Below, piece by piece: positions 26,805-35,804 of a stretch of 64,000 bases of DNA. The stretch covers positions 930,001 to 994,000 of the forward strand of contig OZ241878.1 in assembly GCA_965203365.1 (NCBI GenBank), given 5' to 3'. The stretch is from VYFG01 sp965203365 (GTDB taxonomy: Bacteria; Pseudomonadota; Gammaproteobacteria; Arenicellales; Poriferihabitantaceae). The notes below the pieces were generated by a model. That model did no database searches and was not told where the DNA came from. It was given only the letters and a program-made list of their open reading frames with translations. Made by a program: the position numbers and the translations under genes. Positions within the stretch are counted from its first letter, which is position 1; each line of letters begins with the position of its first letter.

Positions 26805-27188
26805 TCAAATGGCCACCTGTAAAATGGCAAAAATCCCACCCATTCCTGAAAAAACAGCAATACCCTTTACGATAATGGTCAGTAGTAACTTAAGTGATTC
26901 CGAGTGCACGTAATCCTCAATGACCACTTGCACTCCCAATTGAGCATGGTAAACCATAAATCCAATGAGCAGAAGCAACATCACGGCAACGCTGGGACTG
27001 GAAATCCATTCAGTCACTTCACTATACGTATCATCAATATGATCAATCACTGCAAATACAAACCAGAGCGAAAGAGGGATCAATCCCATGGCACTCAATC
27101 GTTGTAACCACCAGTGATGCGATCCCTCACCGGATGCTCCTAGGTTTTTCACGCGGGCCAGAGGGTGTCGAAGGTTCATATCAGCCAT
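26805..27188 (-). CDS. sdhD: Succinate dehydrogenase membrane anchor subunit
   Basis: Hydrophobic subunit that with SdhC binds haem b and ubiquinone. Three transmembrane segments (about residues 33-50, 66-86, 100-123) and 'MVYHAQLGVQVVIEDYVHSE', which carries the haem histidine and the conserved Asp-Tyr pair of this family. 127 aa. ATG at 27188 overlaps sdhC by 13 bp; an ATG at 27179 would give an ATGA overlap with the sdhC stop. Confidence 0.93.
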   Translation of the reverse strand: MADMNLRHPLARVKNLGASGEGSHHWWLQRLSAMGLIPLSLWFVFAVIDHIDDTYSEVTEWISSPSVAVMLLLLIGFMVYHAQLGVQVVIEDYVHSESLKLLLTIIVKGIAVFSGMGGIFAILQVAI

Positions 27189-27547
27189 GCCAGGACAGTC
27201 AGCACCAGGGTGGTGCCGACGACAATTTTACCGGCCAGATAGGCCTGTCGGATTTCAAGCACCATGCCTGTATCCCAGACGAGATGACGGATCCCATTGC
27301 ACAGATGGTAAAACATGCAGAGTGACCAAACCATGAGCAGTAGCGTACCAAACCAACTCATGAAAAAATCTTGCATCAGGGCATAGATTTTCGGGCCGGA
27401 CATAATAGCCCAGAACCACCAGATGATCAGCAAGGTGCCCGCTGCAAGGATCAGTCCACTGATCCGATGCAAGATGGACAGAACGGAGGTCATCTGAGGC
27501 CGATAGACTTGCAGATGAGGGGACAATGGGCGGGGTTGAGGGGTCAA
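27176..27547 (-). CDS. sdhC: Succinate dehydrogenase cytochrome b556 subunit
   Basis: Haem-binding membrane anchor. 'RPLSPHLQVYRPQMTSVLS' near the start, 'LHRISGLIL' (26-34) with the quinone-site Ser/Arg, and 'HLCNGIRHLVWD' with the axial haem histidine. Three transmembrane helices. The reading frame continues upstream to 27703 but without family resemblance; a TTG at 27547 preceded by GGAG at 9 bases gives a normal 123-residue protein and is preferred. Confidence 0.93.
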   Translation of the reverse strand: MTPQPRPLSPHLQVYRPQMTSVLSILHRISGLILAAGTLLIIWWFWAIMSGPKIYALMQDFFMSWFGTLLLMVWSLCMFYHLCNGIRHLVWDTGMVLEIRQAYLAGKIVVGTTLVLTVLAWLI

Positions 27548-27687
27548 TACAACACTCCGTTGGCTTTTAGGTCTGGCAGTATAGTGTACAGTACGGGCGG
27601 TACAATGCCCAAATGCAAGAATTCCGTTGTATCTGGGTTGAAGGTCGGGTTCTGATCTGCTGGCAGGGACCGAGCAGCGGTCAAGAT

Positions 27688-27885
27688 TCAAAAATCGATA
27701 CACCGTCCATTCTTTTCCCAGTCTCCGTATCTAGTAGGTTCTGGGCCACCTCGCCCACCAATTTCAGTGACGCACTCCTCGTGACCAAAAGTCGATTGAC
27801 CATCATTGGAACGACGGTCCCTGCCGGTTTCCCGGCTCTCATCTTCCAGACCTCGATTCGGCTGGCTATCGGGTTCGTCTGCCAT
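27688..27885 (-). CDS. SDHAF4-like succinate dehydrogenase assembly factor (DUF1674)
   Basis: The C-terminus 'GGPEPTRYGDWEKNGRCIDF' is the DUF1674/SDHAF4 signature; eukaryotic SDHAF4 binds flavinated SdhA during complex II assembly. The rest is hydrophilic and low complexity, as in the family. I start at the ATG at 27885, preceded by GAGG, giving 65 aa, a typical size. An ATG at 28011 would add 42 residues, but a TATAAT promoter element overlaps it. The gene is transcribed towards sdhC, 140 bp away, so it probably heads the sdh operon. Confidence 0.85.
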   Translation of the reverse strand: MADEPDSQPNRGLEDESRETGRDRRSNDGQSTFGHEECVTEIGGRGGPEPTRYGDWEKNGRCIDF

Positions 27886-28008
27886 AATCCTCGACCGTTC
27901 TTCCGGATTTGCATCCAGACCATGTGGTTCAGAGATATTCTCGAGTAGCCCCTCCGGCTGATGTATCGGACTGTGAGCGGTGGGTGTAGTATGCAGATTG
28001 CTCTTTGG

Positions 28009-28014
28009 CATTAT
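28009..28014 (-). promoter_or_regulatory. Candidate -10 element for the SDHAF4-sdhCDAB operon
   Basis: A perfect TATAAT on the minus strand, overlapping the upstream ATG of the SDHAF4-like frame. The region 17 bases further upstream (TCAAAC) is a poor -35. Support is the hexamer and its position just before the operon. Confidence 0.35.
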
Positions 28015-28034
28015 AAGAGATTGTGGATTTTCGT

Positions 28035-28064
28035 TTGAGTGATTGCGATGGACCATAGTATGAT
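28035..28064 (+). promoter_or_regulatory. Probable sigma70 promoter for ygfZ
   Basis: TTGAGT (28035-28040) and TATGAT (28059-28064) with an 18-bp spacer on the + strand. The ygfZ ATG at 28071 falls at the expected transcription start, so the mRNA would be leaderless or the real start is the ATG at 28146. Confidence 0.5.
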
Positions 28065-28070
28065 ATAAAG

Positions 28071-29036
28071 ATGGGTACGAATGACAAAAAATCACTCTTT
28101 GAGACAGTGCTGGCGGTCGATGGCCCGGCCGACCTTCCAACCGGTATGAGTCGGCTGAACCATCTGAAATCCATCCGAGTTGAAGGTGAAGAGGCTGGCC
28201 CATTTCTCCAAACTCAATTCTGCAGTGATGTGTCTGCCCTGTCTGCCGGACAGCAACAGTTAGGAGCCTATTGCAACCCCAAGGGCCGCGCACTGACCAT
28301 CTATCGCCTGCTTCGGGACGATACCGGATTTCATTTGGTATTGCCCGATGACTTGGCGGAGATGATTTTAAAGCGCTTAGTACTATATCGTATGCGGGCT
28401 CAAGTCGATATCCAACTGGACAAAGAAGCGCACATTATTGGGTATATTGGCAAATTTCCGGATGTTCCAAACCTATACCGGTTGGATGATGTCCGTGCGA
28501 TCACAGTCCAGTCTAATGGCGATGACAACTGGAAACACGACACAACCGATGATCTTGCCGTTTTGCCCGAAGAATTCTGGCGTCTTGCTGCGATACTTTC
28601 GGTTGAGCCCCAAGTATATGCCCCCACGACCGAACTTTTCATTCCGCAACAGGTGAACTTGGACCTGATTGGAGGGGTGAGTTTCAAAAAAGGTTGTTAT
28701 CCCGGGCAGGAAATCATCGCCCGCATTCGCTATCTCGGAAAGATCAAACAACGGATGGTCAGCGCGAAAGTCCTGCATGCGACCACAGACGCTGTTCCGG
28801 GATGTCCACTCTTTACCCATGAAAAACCGGAACAAAGAATCGGCATGGTGGTGGATGCCGTCCGGTTTGAACAAATCATCTGGCTGACTGCTATGGTGCC
28901 AGTGCAACCCTTGGAAACTGGACAAGAAATCCATCTTGGCTCAGTGGATGGACCCCAACTGACCATCCTGCCATCACCTTATCCGGTGACCATCGAATCG
29001 AGTTCAAAGGTTGGACAGGAATCGATTATTCAATAA
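28071..29036 (+). CDS. ygfZ: Folate-binding iron-sulfur maintenance protein YgfZ
   Basis: Aminomethyltransferase-fold protein that helps repair or assemble some iron-sulfur enzymes in a folate-dependent way. The diagnostic 'KKGCYPGQEI' motif lies near residue 205. 321 aa is normal. Residues 1-25 are not conserved and ATG 28146 ('MSRLNHLKSIRVEG') is a possible start. It is divergent from the SDHAF4-sdh operon, and its last 11 bp overlap the end of convergent ftsB. SdhB needs iron-sulfur clusters, so the location is functionally sensible. Confidence 0.92.
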   Translation: MGTNDKKSLFETVLAVDGPADLPTGMSRLNHLKSIRVEGEEAGPFLQTQFCSDVSALSAGQQQLGAYCNPKGRALTIYRLLRDDTGFHLVLPDDLAEMILKRLVLYRMRAQVDIQLDKEAHIIGYIGKFPDVPNLYRLDDVRAITVQSNGDDNWKHDTTDDLAVLPEEFWRLAAILSVEPQVYAPTTELFIPQQVNLDLIGGVSFKKGCYPGQEIIARIRYLGKIKQRMVSAKVLHATTDAVPGCPLFTHEKPEQRIGMVVDAVRFEQIIWLTAMVPVQPLETGQEIHLGSVDGPQLTILPSPYPVTIESSSKVGQESIIQ

Positions 29037-29337
29037 TCTGGTAGAAGACCTCACCCTTCTTGATGAGACCGAGATTATAGCGGGCTAGTGTTTCCAAGGT
29101 TTCTCCACCTTGTTTGAGATCCAGCACTTCGGCAATCAGTCGTTGATTGGCCTGTTCCATGTCGATGTTTTCCTTGCGGGTGTTTTCGACGGTCTCTTCT
29201 AGACTACGAAGACGATATACATTCTTGTCGCCCACCCAAAGCGCAAACTGCAACCCAAGCAAAAACAGGATGAGCAACAAAGTCAAGGGTCGAAACGCGA
29301 CCCGAGATTTCGTTACAAACTGCCCGTTCATTCCCAT
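29026..29337 (-). CDS. ftsB: Cell division protein FtsB
   Basis: Bitopic inner-membrane protein that forms the FtsQLB divisome complex. One transmembrane helix (about residues 17-36, 'LTLLLILFLLGLQFALWVG') is followed by a periplasmic coiled coil ('RLRSLEETVENTRKENIDME', 42-61 onwards) and the conserved 'ETLARYNLGLIKKGEVFYQI'. 103 aa. AGGGG precedes the ATG. Directly downstream of eno, the standard gammaproteobacterial arrangement. Confidence 0.94.
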   Translation of the reverse strand: MGMNGQFVTKSRVAFRPLTLLLILFLLGLQFALWVGDKNVYRLRSLEETVENTRKENIDMEQANQRLIAEVLDLKQGGETLETLARYNLGLIKKGEVFYQIIE

Positions 29338-29356
29338 CGGCCAAGAACCCCTCTAC

Positions 29357-30658
29357 TCATGCCGTCGGATGACGCAGAATACTGCGCCCTGGAAAAATGG
29401 CCTGATCACCCAACACCTCATGAATTTTAAGCAGTCGGTTGTATTTTGCAATCCGTTCGGACCTTGAAAGTGAACCGGTCTTGATTTGTCCCGCTGCTGT
29501 GGCCACCGCCAGATCCGCAATGGTGGTATCCTCGGTCTCTCCAGAACGATGGGAGATGGTGACACGGTATCCCGCTTTCTGAGCGATGGAGATGGCCTCA
29601 AGGGTCTCCGTGAGTGTTCCGATCTGGTTGACTTTGATGAGAATGGAATTGGCAACTTTCATTTCGATTCCTCGACGAAGAACCGAGGCATTAGTTACAA
29701 ACAGGTCATCACCGGTCAATTGAATCGAGTGTCCCAGTTTACGGGTCAGAAGGTCCCAACCTTCCCAATCGTCTTCCGCCATACCATCTTCGATGCTGAA
29801 GATTGGATAACGGCGAACCCAGCCCTCAAGAAACTCAACAAATTGGGACGAATTCAGTGGCCCTTCTTTTTCTCCAAGATGATAATGTCCCTCCCGGTAG
29901 AATTCAGAGCTTGCCACATCCACCCCGAGCACAATTTCGCTCCCCGCCGTAAATGCGCTGGCCGAGATGGCCTCCAAAATCAACTCCACACCTTCTTCGT
30001 TGGCTCGACATGCCGGAGCAAACCCCCCCTCATCGCCTACATTGGTAGCATACTTTTTGGTTTTCAGCACCTCCTTTAAGGTATGGAAGATTTCCGCCCC
30101 CCAACGTAAGGCTTCAGGAAAATCCGGTGCACCGACCGGCATCACCATAAATTCCTGAAAATCAATCGCATTGTCCGCATGGGCACCGCCGTTGAGGATA
30201 TTCATCTGGGGAACCGGCAACATAAAACGGTCGTTGCCGTACAACTGGCCAATATGCCGGAATAATGGAATCCTCTCCCCCGTCGCCGCCGCGTGCGCTG
30301 AAGCCAGTGACACTCCGAGCATCGCATTCGCTCCCAGACGGTTCTTGTTCTGGGTGCCGTCGATCTCCAGCATCGTATGGTCTATCGTCGATTGGTTCCG
30401 GCAATCCACCCCCTTGAGTGCCTTCGCAATTTCTTCGTTGACGTGACTGACGGCCTGCAAAACCCCTTTCCCGTGATAGCGCTGATGGTCTCCATCACGT
30501 AGTTCATGTGCTTCCAGTCTACCCGTCGATGCGCCCGAGGGGACTGAAACCATTCCAATAGCGCCGTTCTCAAGTGATACCTCGACCTGGACGGTAGGAT
30601 TTCCGCGGGAATCCAGTATTTCCCGGGCGTGAACCTGCTGGATAAAAAATCCGCTCAT
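29357..30658 (-). CDS. eno: Enolase
   Basis: Glycolytic enzyme converting 2-phosphoglycerate to phosphoenolpyruvate; in some bacteria also a degradosome component with RNase E. 'GNPTVQVEVSLENG', 'GDDLFVTN' and 'SHRSGETEDTTIADLAV' mark the catalytic barrel; 433 aa is normal. GGAT lies upstream of the ATG. Lies between kdsA and ftsB in the conserved pyrG-kdsA-eno-ftsB order. Confidence 0.97.
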   Translation of the reverse strand: MSGFFIQQVHAREILDSRGNPTVQVEVSLENGAIGMVSVPSGASTGRLEAHELRDGDHQRYHGKGVLQAVSHVNEEIAKALKGVDCRNQSTIDHTMLEIDGTQNKNRLGANAMLGVSLASAHAAATGERIPLFRHIGQLYGNDRFMLPVPQMNILNGGAHADNAIDFQEFMVMPVGAPDFPEALRWGAEIFHTLKEVLKTKKYATNVGDEGGFAPACRANEEGVELILEAISASAFTAGSEIVLGVDVASSEFYREGHYHLGEKEGPLNSSQFVEFLEGWVRRYPIFSIEDGMAEDDWEGWDLLTRKLGHSIQLTGDDLFVTNASVLRRGIEMKVANSILIKVNQIGTLTETLEAISIAQKAGYRVTISHRSGETEDTTIADLAVATAAGQIKTGSLSRSERIAKYNRLLKIHEVLGDQAIFPGRSILRHPTA

Positions 30659-30713
30659 CTGGTTATCCGGAACGATTGAGCATTGTTCACCACACCTTGT
30701 CCGAAGGGCGTAT

Positions 30714-31538
30714 TTAAGCCACCTGGTACAAAGCAGCCACCTTGTCTAGGTGCAGCAATCGGGTTAGCAGCGCCTCCATCCGGTCCAAAGGCCAGGAATT
30801 CGGCCCATCACTCAGCGCATTTTCCGGGTGGGGATGGGTTTCGATAAAAAGACCATCCACCCCTGCGGCTACGGCCGCACTCGCAAGTGTTGGGACGAAT
30901 TCCCGCTGCCCACCCGACTTTCCTCCTGCTCCACCGGGTAACTGTACTGAATGAGTGGCATCAAATACGACAGGTCGACCCGTTTCCCGCATGATAGCGA
31001 GACTGCGCATATCGACCACCAGATTGTTATAGCCGAAAGACGTTCCGCGTTCGCAAACCAAGAGAGTCGCCTCCGGATTGACTCTCAATGCCTTGTCAAC
31101 CACATGCTGCATTTCACCGGGAGACAGAAATTGTCCTTTCTTAATATTGCAGGGCTTCCCGCTTCGCGCCACAGCTTCAATCAAATCGGTTTGTCGGCAA
31201 AGAAAGGCTGGTGTCTGGAGCACATCCACTACCTCGGCAACATGTGCCACATCTTCCACGGAATGCACGTCAGTCAGAACCGGCACTCCGATTTTTTGAC
31301 GCACTTTGGCAAGAATTTCCAATCCCTCATGACGACCAGGTCCACGATGGGATATCCCAGATGTTCGGTTCGCCTTGTCAAAAGAGGACTTAAAAACAAA
31401 AGGAATAGACAATCGAGTCGTGACTTCCCGCAACTTTGCCGCCACTGCGCAGGCCATCTTTTCGGATTCTATGACACAGGGGCCCGCAATTAAAAAAAAC
31501 GGAGTTTCTCCACCTGTCTTGAAATGAACCGGTTGCAT
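30714..31538 (-). CDS. kdsA: 3-deoxy-8-phosphooctulonate synthase (Kdo-8-P synthase)
   Basis: Condenses phosphoenolpyruvate and arabinose-5-phosphate in Kdo synthesis for LPS. 'FLIAGPCVIES' at the N-terminus, 'FKSSFDKANRTS' and 'DATHSVQLPGG' are family motifs; 274 aa. It provides the sugar that WaaA (9.1-10.4 kb) transfers. Thirteen bp after pyrG. Confidence 0.97.
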   Translation of the reverse strand: MQPVHFKTGGETPFFLIAGPCVIESEKMACAVAAKLREVTTRLSIPFVFKSSFDKANRTSGISHRGPGRHEGLEILAKVRQKIGVPVLTDVHSVEDVAHVAEVVDVLQTPAFLCRQTDLIEAVARSGKPCNIKKGQFLSPGEMQHVVDKALRVNPEATLLVCERGTSFGYNNLVVDMRSLAIMRETGRPVVFDATHSVQLPGGAGGKSGGQREFVPTLASAAVAAGVDGLFIETHPHPENALSDGPNSWPLDRMEALLTRLLHLDKVAALYQVA

Positions 31539-31551
31539 TTGGTGGTATCTA

Positions 31552-33186
31552 TCAGGCTGATCGTCTAGAGGAACGATGCGTCAACGCAGCGTGAATGAAA
31601 TTACTGAACATCGCATGTCCACCACGCGGGGTAGAGGTAAACTCGGGATGGAACTGGCATGCTACGAACCAAGGATGATCCGTTAATTCTATCACCTCCA
31701 CGAGTCCATTACCGGAATGTCCGGCAAAGACCATGCCAGCAGTCTCCAATTGCGCCTGATAGTTGTTATTGAATTCATAACGATGTCGATGGCGTTCGCG
31801 AATAACATTTTTACCGTAAATTCGATGATATCGCGTTCCGGGTTTGAGATAGATATCCTGTGCGCCCAACCGCATGGTCCCACCAAAATCTGACTTTTCG
31901 TCACGCACTTCCAAAATGCCTTCATCCGTTACCCATTCGGTAATCAGAGCGATCACTGGATGGGGAGTTTTGATGTTGAATTCAGTGCTGTGGGCATCCT
32001 TAAGACCCACGACATTACGAGCAAACTCGATGGTAGCAACCTGCATGCCCAAACAAATCCCCAAGTAGGGAAGACGGTTTTTTCGCGCGTAACCCGCCGC
32101 AATGATCATACCTTCGACTCCTCGTTCGCCAAATCCACCGGGAACGAGAATGGCATCAGCGGCCTCGAGTGCTGTGGTATCTCCGGCTTCCAAGCTGGAA
32201 GAATCGATGTAGGTCATTTCCACCTCGGTAGCCGTCTGTATACCCGCATGTGTCAGGGCTTCAGACAAAGACTTGTAGGACTCGGTCAGTTCGACATATT
32301 TGCCCACCATGGCAATGTTAGTCCGGTGCTCGGTATTCCGACTGTTTTGCACTACCCGATTCCACTCTTTCATATTGGGTGTACCGGCAGTGATCTCGAG
32401 TTGTCTAGTCACAATCTGGTCCACACTTTGCTCAACATAGAGTTGTGGAATCTGGTAGATGTTGTCCACGTCCACTCCGGAAATCACGGAATTTTTTTCC
32501 ACATTGGTAAAGAGCGCAATTTTCTGTCGCGCGGATTCAGGTAAGGAGTTTCTTACACGGCAAAGCAGGATGTCTGGCTGTATGCCGATAGAGCGCAATT
32601 CTTTAACAGAATGTTGGGTCGGCTTAGTCTTGATTTCTCCAGCCACACTGATTTCCGGTACCAGTGTCAAATGCATGAACAAGGTATTGGTGCGACCCAG
32701 TTCGATACGTAGCTGTCGTATGGCCTCCAGAAAAGGAAGGGACTCGATGTCCCCCACCGTGCCCCCAATCTCAACCAGTGCCAGATCCACTCCAGATGCC
32801 CCATCATGAATGCATTCTTTGATCTCGTCTGTAATATGTGGGATAACCTGAACTGTACCGCCGAGATATTCTCCCCGACGTTCCTTTCGAATCACCCGCT
32901 CGTAAATCTGCCCTGCAGTGAAATTGTTGCGCTTGCCCATAGTGGCATTAACGAAGCGTTCGTAATGACCAAGGTCCAAGTCAGTCTCGGTCCCGTCTTC
33001 GGTCACAAACACTTCTCCATGCTGAAACGGACTCATGGTCCCGGGGTCGACGTTGATATAAGGGTCCAGCTTCATCATCGTCACGTTAATGCGACGTGAC
33101 TCAAGCACACTACCGAGAGACGCAGCGGCAATTCCCTTGCCTAAAGAGGAAACCACCCCGCCTGTAATAAATACGTATTTAGTCAT
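31552..33186 (-). CDS. pyrG: CTP synthase
   Basis: Amidates UTP to CTP with glutamine. N-terminal synthetase domain with 'VVSSLGKGIAAASLG' and C-terminal class I glutaminase with 'LGICLGMQ' (nucleophile Cys near residue 378) and 'HPEFTSTPRGGH'. 544 aa. I use the ATG at 33186 ('MTKYVFITGG'); a TTG at 33195 is also in frame. First gene of the pyrG-kdsA-eno-ftsB run; about 150 bp separate it from tilS. Confidence 0.97.
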   Translation of the reverse strand: MTKYVFITGGVVSSLGKGIAAASLGSVLESRRINVTMMKLDPYINVDPGTMSPFQHGEVFVTEDGTETDLDLGHYERFVNATMGKRNNFTAGQIYERVIRKERRGEYLGGTVQVIPHITDEIKECIHDGASGVDLALVEIGGTVGDIESLPFLEAIRQLRIELGRTNTLFMHLTLVPEISVAGEIKTKPTQHSVKELRSIGIQPDILLCRVRNSLPESARQKIALFTNVEKNSVISGVDVDNIYQIPQLYVEQSVDQIVTRQLEITAGTPNMKEWNRVVQNSRNTEHRTNIAMVGKYVELTESYKSLSEALTHAGIQTATEVEMTYIDSSSLEAGDTTALEAADAILVPGGFGERGVEGMIIAAGYARKNRLPYLGICLGMQVATIEFARNVVGLKDAHSTEFNIKTPHPVIALITEWVTDEGILEVRDEKSDFGGTMRLGAQDIYLKPGTRYHRIYGKNVIRERHRHRYEFNNNYQAQLETAGMVFAGHSGNGLVEVIELTDHPWFVACQFHPEFTSTPRGGHAMFSNFIHAALTHRSSRRSA

Positions 33187-33334
33187 CGTCGACAACGCAC
33201 TGCGACATCCAAGGTCAAAGCCTCTTCAAACCACACGGAAATGACTACTGCTATCAGAAGATCCTCTTCGCAGATGACTGGACGATAGAAGATGACCAAA
33301 GGGGAGCCCAGAATACCAAATACATCCAATGAGC

Positions 33335-34726
33335 TCAAGGAAAATCCCGTCGATTGGGTTGCCAGATCAATCGGATCGCAGGTTCGGGGCGTCCAGATGA
33401 GCTGATCTGTCCATCGCGCCGATGCTTGCCTTCCACTGTTTTGTCACACCAGCCGATACCATGCAGCCAGACCACTTCCCCATGCCGTGTCAGGTGTGGA
33501 AGGCCGTCACGTTCCCAGTCGGGAATCCCCCACATCTGGCAGGCTTTCTTAAGCGAAGTACGATGACCTCGTCCGGGCAGACGGATGCGCTCGCCCCCTC
33601 TTCTCCAGCGCCAGACCAGCCCTTCCAATGCAGGCCATTTCAGCTTGTCGTCTGAAGGCATAGTCCAGTCAACGGACAAACCCGGAACCAGTTCCTCTTT
33701 CTTTCCGCTCCATGGGATGTTTGCGATGGGAGCCGGTAGGGGGCCAAGTAAATATAGTCTTTCGCGGTATGCCCGAATGGATGCATGACTCCAATCCAGA
33801 CGCAACTTCCGACGCCTTTGCAACCCGATTCGAGTCCGGGACAAATCGTCCAATCCTTTTAACAGCAGAGACATTGCCCCCCCACTCGGAGCGTCCTGAT
33901 CACCCATATGAATCCATTGGCGCAGCACTGCTTCCTGATCGGTTTTGTCCAACTGGTTCAGATGGCAGACGGACAAGGGGGCACAACGACAGAAAATTCT
34001 CAACGCGTCTATCTCAATGACTTGTGCTAACTGGCGCTGGACTCGGTCGGTTTGCAACTGGACAACACGTTGCAGGCACTGTGCTGCCCGAATGACGACT
34101 TCATCCATATCGGGACAATCCTGAAGCATTCGAGGAATGACCTTGGTTCGGAGTCGGGCTCTCAAATTTCTCGGATCCCGATTGGTAGGGTCGTCAATCC
34201 ATGGCATGCCCCTCGATTCAACATAAGAATACAGTGCGCTCCGCGACACTCCCAACAAGGGCCGAACGATCTCACGGTAACCGTTGAATTCAAGTGGTCG
34301 TCGGGGCCGCATTCCAGCGACACGATGAAGAAACCTCCCTTCGTAGAAGTTCATCAAGCAGGTTTCCACCTGATCATCCAGATGATGTGCCAATAGCAGC
34401 ATATGGGAACGTGGCAAGACGCGGCGAAACCATTCGTATCGAGCGGTTCTGGCCATGCCCTCATCATATTTCGAACCGGGATCACGAAGCCATCTCCCAC
34501 AGATAATGGGCACATCCAATATACGGCAAACCTGCTCACAATGTTGTTGCCATGAATCCGACTCGGGATGTATGGCATGATTGAAATGAAGGGCCAGCAG
34601 TTCTCCCTGACCCTGCTCGTCAATCAATCTGGACAATCCTAACAGTAGCGCGGTGGAATCCACACCACCACTGAAACCGATCGCGAAACGGGCGTTGGGG
34701 GGAAGGGTGAATGGCCCATAAAGCAA
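33335..34726 (-). CDS. tilS: tRNA(Ile)-lysidine synthetase
   Basis: Converts C34 of the CAU-anticodon tRNA-Ile to lysidine so that it reads AUA; essential in most bacteria. PP-loop 'SGGVDS' at residues 19-24 and 'LAHHLDDQVET' follow the N-type ATPase layout; TilS substrate-binding and C-terminal domains bring it to 463 aa. The only usable start is a TTG at 34726, with AAGG about 11 bases upstream and a stop codon further up. It sits between accA and pyrG, as in pseudomonads. Confidence 0.93.
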   Translation of the reverse strand: MLYGPFTLPPNARFAIGFSGGVDSTALLLGLSRLIDEQGQGELLALHFNHAIHPESDSWQQHCEQVCRILDVPIICGRWLRDPGSKYDEGMARTARYEWFRRVLPRSHMLLLAHHLDDQVETCLMNFYEGRFLHRVAGMRPRRPLEFNGYREIVRPLLGVSRSALYSYVESRGMPWIDDPTNRDPRNLRARLRTKVIPRMLQDCPDMDEVVIRAAQCLQRVVQLQTDRVQRQLAQVIEIDALRIFCRCAPLSVCHLNQLDKTDQEAVLRQWIHMGDQDAPSGGAMSLLLKGLDDLSRTRIGLQRRRKLRLDWSHASIRAYRERLYLLGPLPAPIANIPWSGKKEELVPGLSVDWTMPSDDKLKWPALEGLVWRWRRGGERIRLPGRGHRTSLKKACQMWGIPDWERDGLPHLTRHGEVVWLHGIGWCDKTVEGKHRRDGQISSSGRPEPAIRLIWQPNRRDFP

Positions 34727-34772
34727 TCCAGTGAGAACCTTATGGTCAAATCCCAGTCTGGATATGTGTCGA

Positions 34773-35732
34773 TTAATGGCTCTTTTCCTTGAATTGCCCC
34801 AACTTCATGAGACGCACGTAGCGCTGTTGCAGCAAGGTCTCCAGTGGTATTTTGTCCAGTTCCACCAGTGACGATCGGATTGCCTCGACCACCCGACGGG
34901 AAGCTTCATCATGATTTCGATGAGCCCCCCCCAGAGGTTCCGGAATCACCGCATCCACCAATTCATATGTCTGCAAGTCTGTTGTGGTCATTTTCATGGC
35001 ATTGGCTGCCTCGGCAGCTTTGTCCGCATTTTTCCATAATATTGAGGCGCAGCCCTCGGGAGAGATAACCGAATAGACTGCATATTCCATCATGAGCAGG
35101 CGATCACAAACACCGATGGCAAGCGCTCCGCCAGACCCCCCTTCACCGATGACCACCGACACCACCGGCACCCGAAGCAATGCCATGATTTCCAGAGATT
35201 TGGCAATCGCCTCACTTTGTCCTCGTTCTTCTGCCCCGACACCCGGATAGGCCCCCGTGGTGTCAATCATGGTCACCACTGGCAACTGGAACCGCTCTGC
35301 AAGCTGCATGATGCGCTGCGCCTTGCGATACCCTTCGGGACGTGGCATGCCAAAGTTACGCCGGGTTCGCTCGCGTGTATCACGGCCTTTCTGGTGACCA
35401 ATCAGGACCACTCGGAAGTCTTCGATCCGGCACAATCCTGCCACAATGGAGGCATCATCCGAATACATTCGGTCTCCATGAAGTTCTTGAAAATCAGTGC
35501 AAATACGTTGAACATAATCCAATGTGTAGGGTCGGAGGGGGTGTCGGGCAATCTGAGTGATCTGCCATGGACTTAATTTGGAGAAGATTTCCTCTGTCAG
35601 CACCCGGTTTTTTTCTCGCATACGGGCAATCTCCTCGTCCAGGTTCAGTGATCGATTGGCCCCGACACGCTGCAACTCAATAATTTTCTCTTCAAGTTCC
35701 GCAATCGGTTGTTCGAAATCGAGATAGTTCAT
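34773..35732 (-). CDS. accA: Acetyl-CoA carboxylase carboxyltransferase subunit alpha
   Basis: With AccD transfers the carboxyl group from biotin to acetyl-CoA. 'MNYLDFEQPIAELEEKI' start, 'VTMIDTTGAYPGVGAEERGQ' and 'GEGGSGGALAIG' are AccA signatures; 319 aa. GAGGA precedes the ATG. AccB and AccC lie about 13 kb away, while accD is not in the window. Confidence 0.97.
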   Translation of the reverse strand: MNYLDFEQPIAELEEKIIELQRVGANRSLNLDEEIARMREKNRVLTEEIFSKLSPWQITQIARHPLRPYTLDYVQRICTDFQELHGDRMYSDDASIVAGLCRIEDFRVVLIGHQKGRDTRERTRRNFGMPRPEGYRKAQRIMQLAERFQLPVVTMIDTTGAYPGVGAEERGQSEAIAKSLEIMALLRVPVVSVVIGEGGSGGALAIGVCDRLLMMEYAVYSVISPEGCASILWKNADKAAEAANAMKMTTTDLQTYELVDAVIPEPLGGAHRNHDEASRRVVEAIRSSLVELDKIPLETLLQQRYVRLMKLGQFKEKSH

Positions 35733-35804
35733 GGATCCTCGCGCTCTGAAAAATCAAACGGATTCAAACGCCAGCCAGATCATAATCAGATGCCACACTT
35801 TGAT

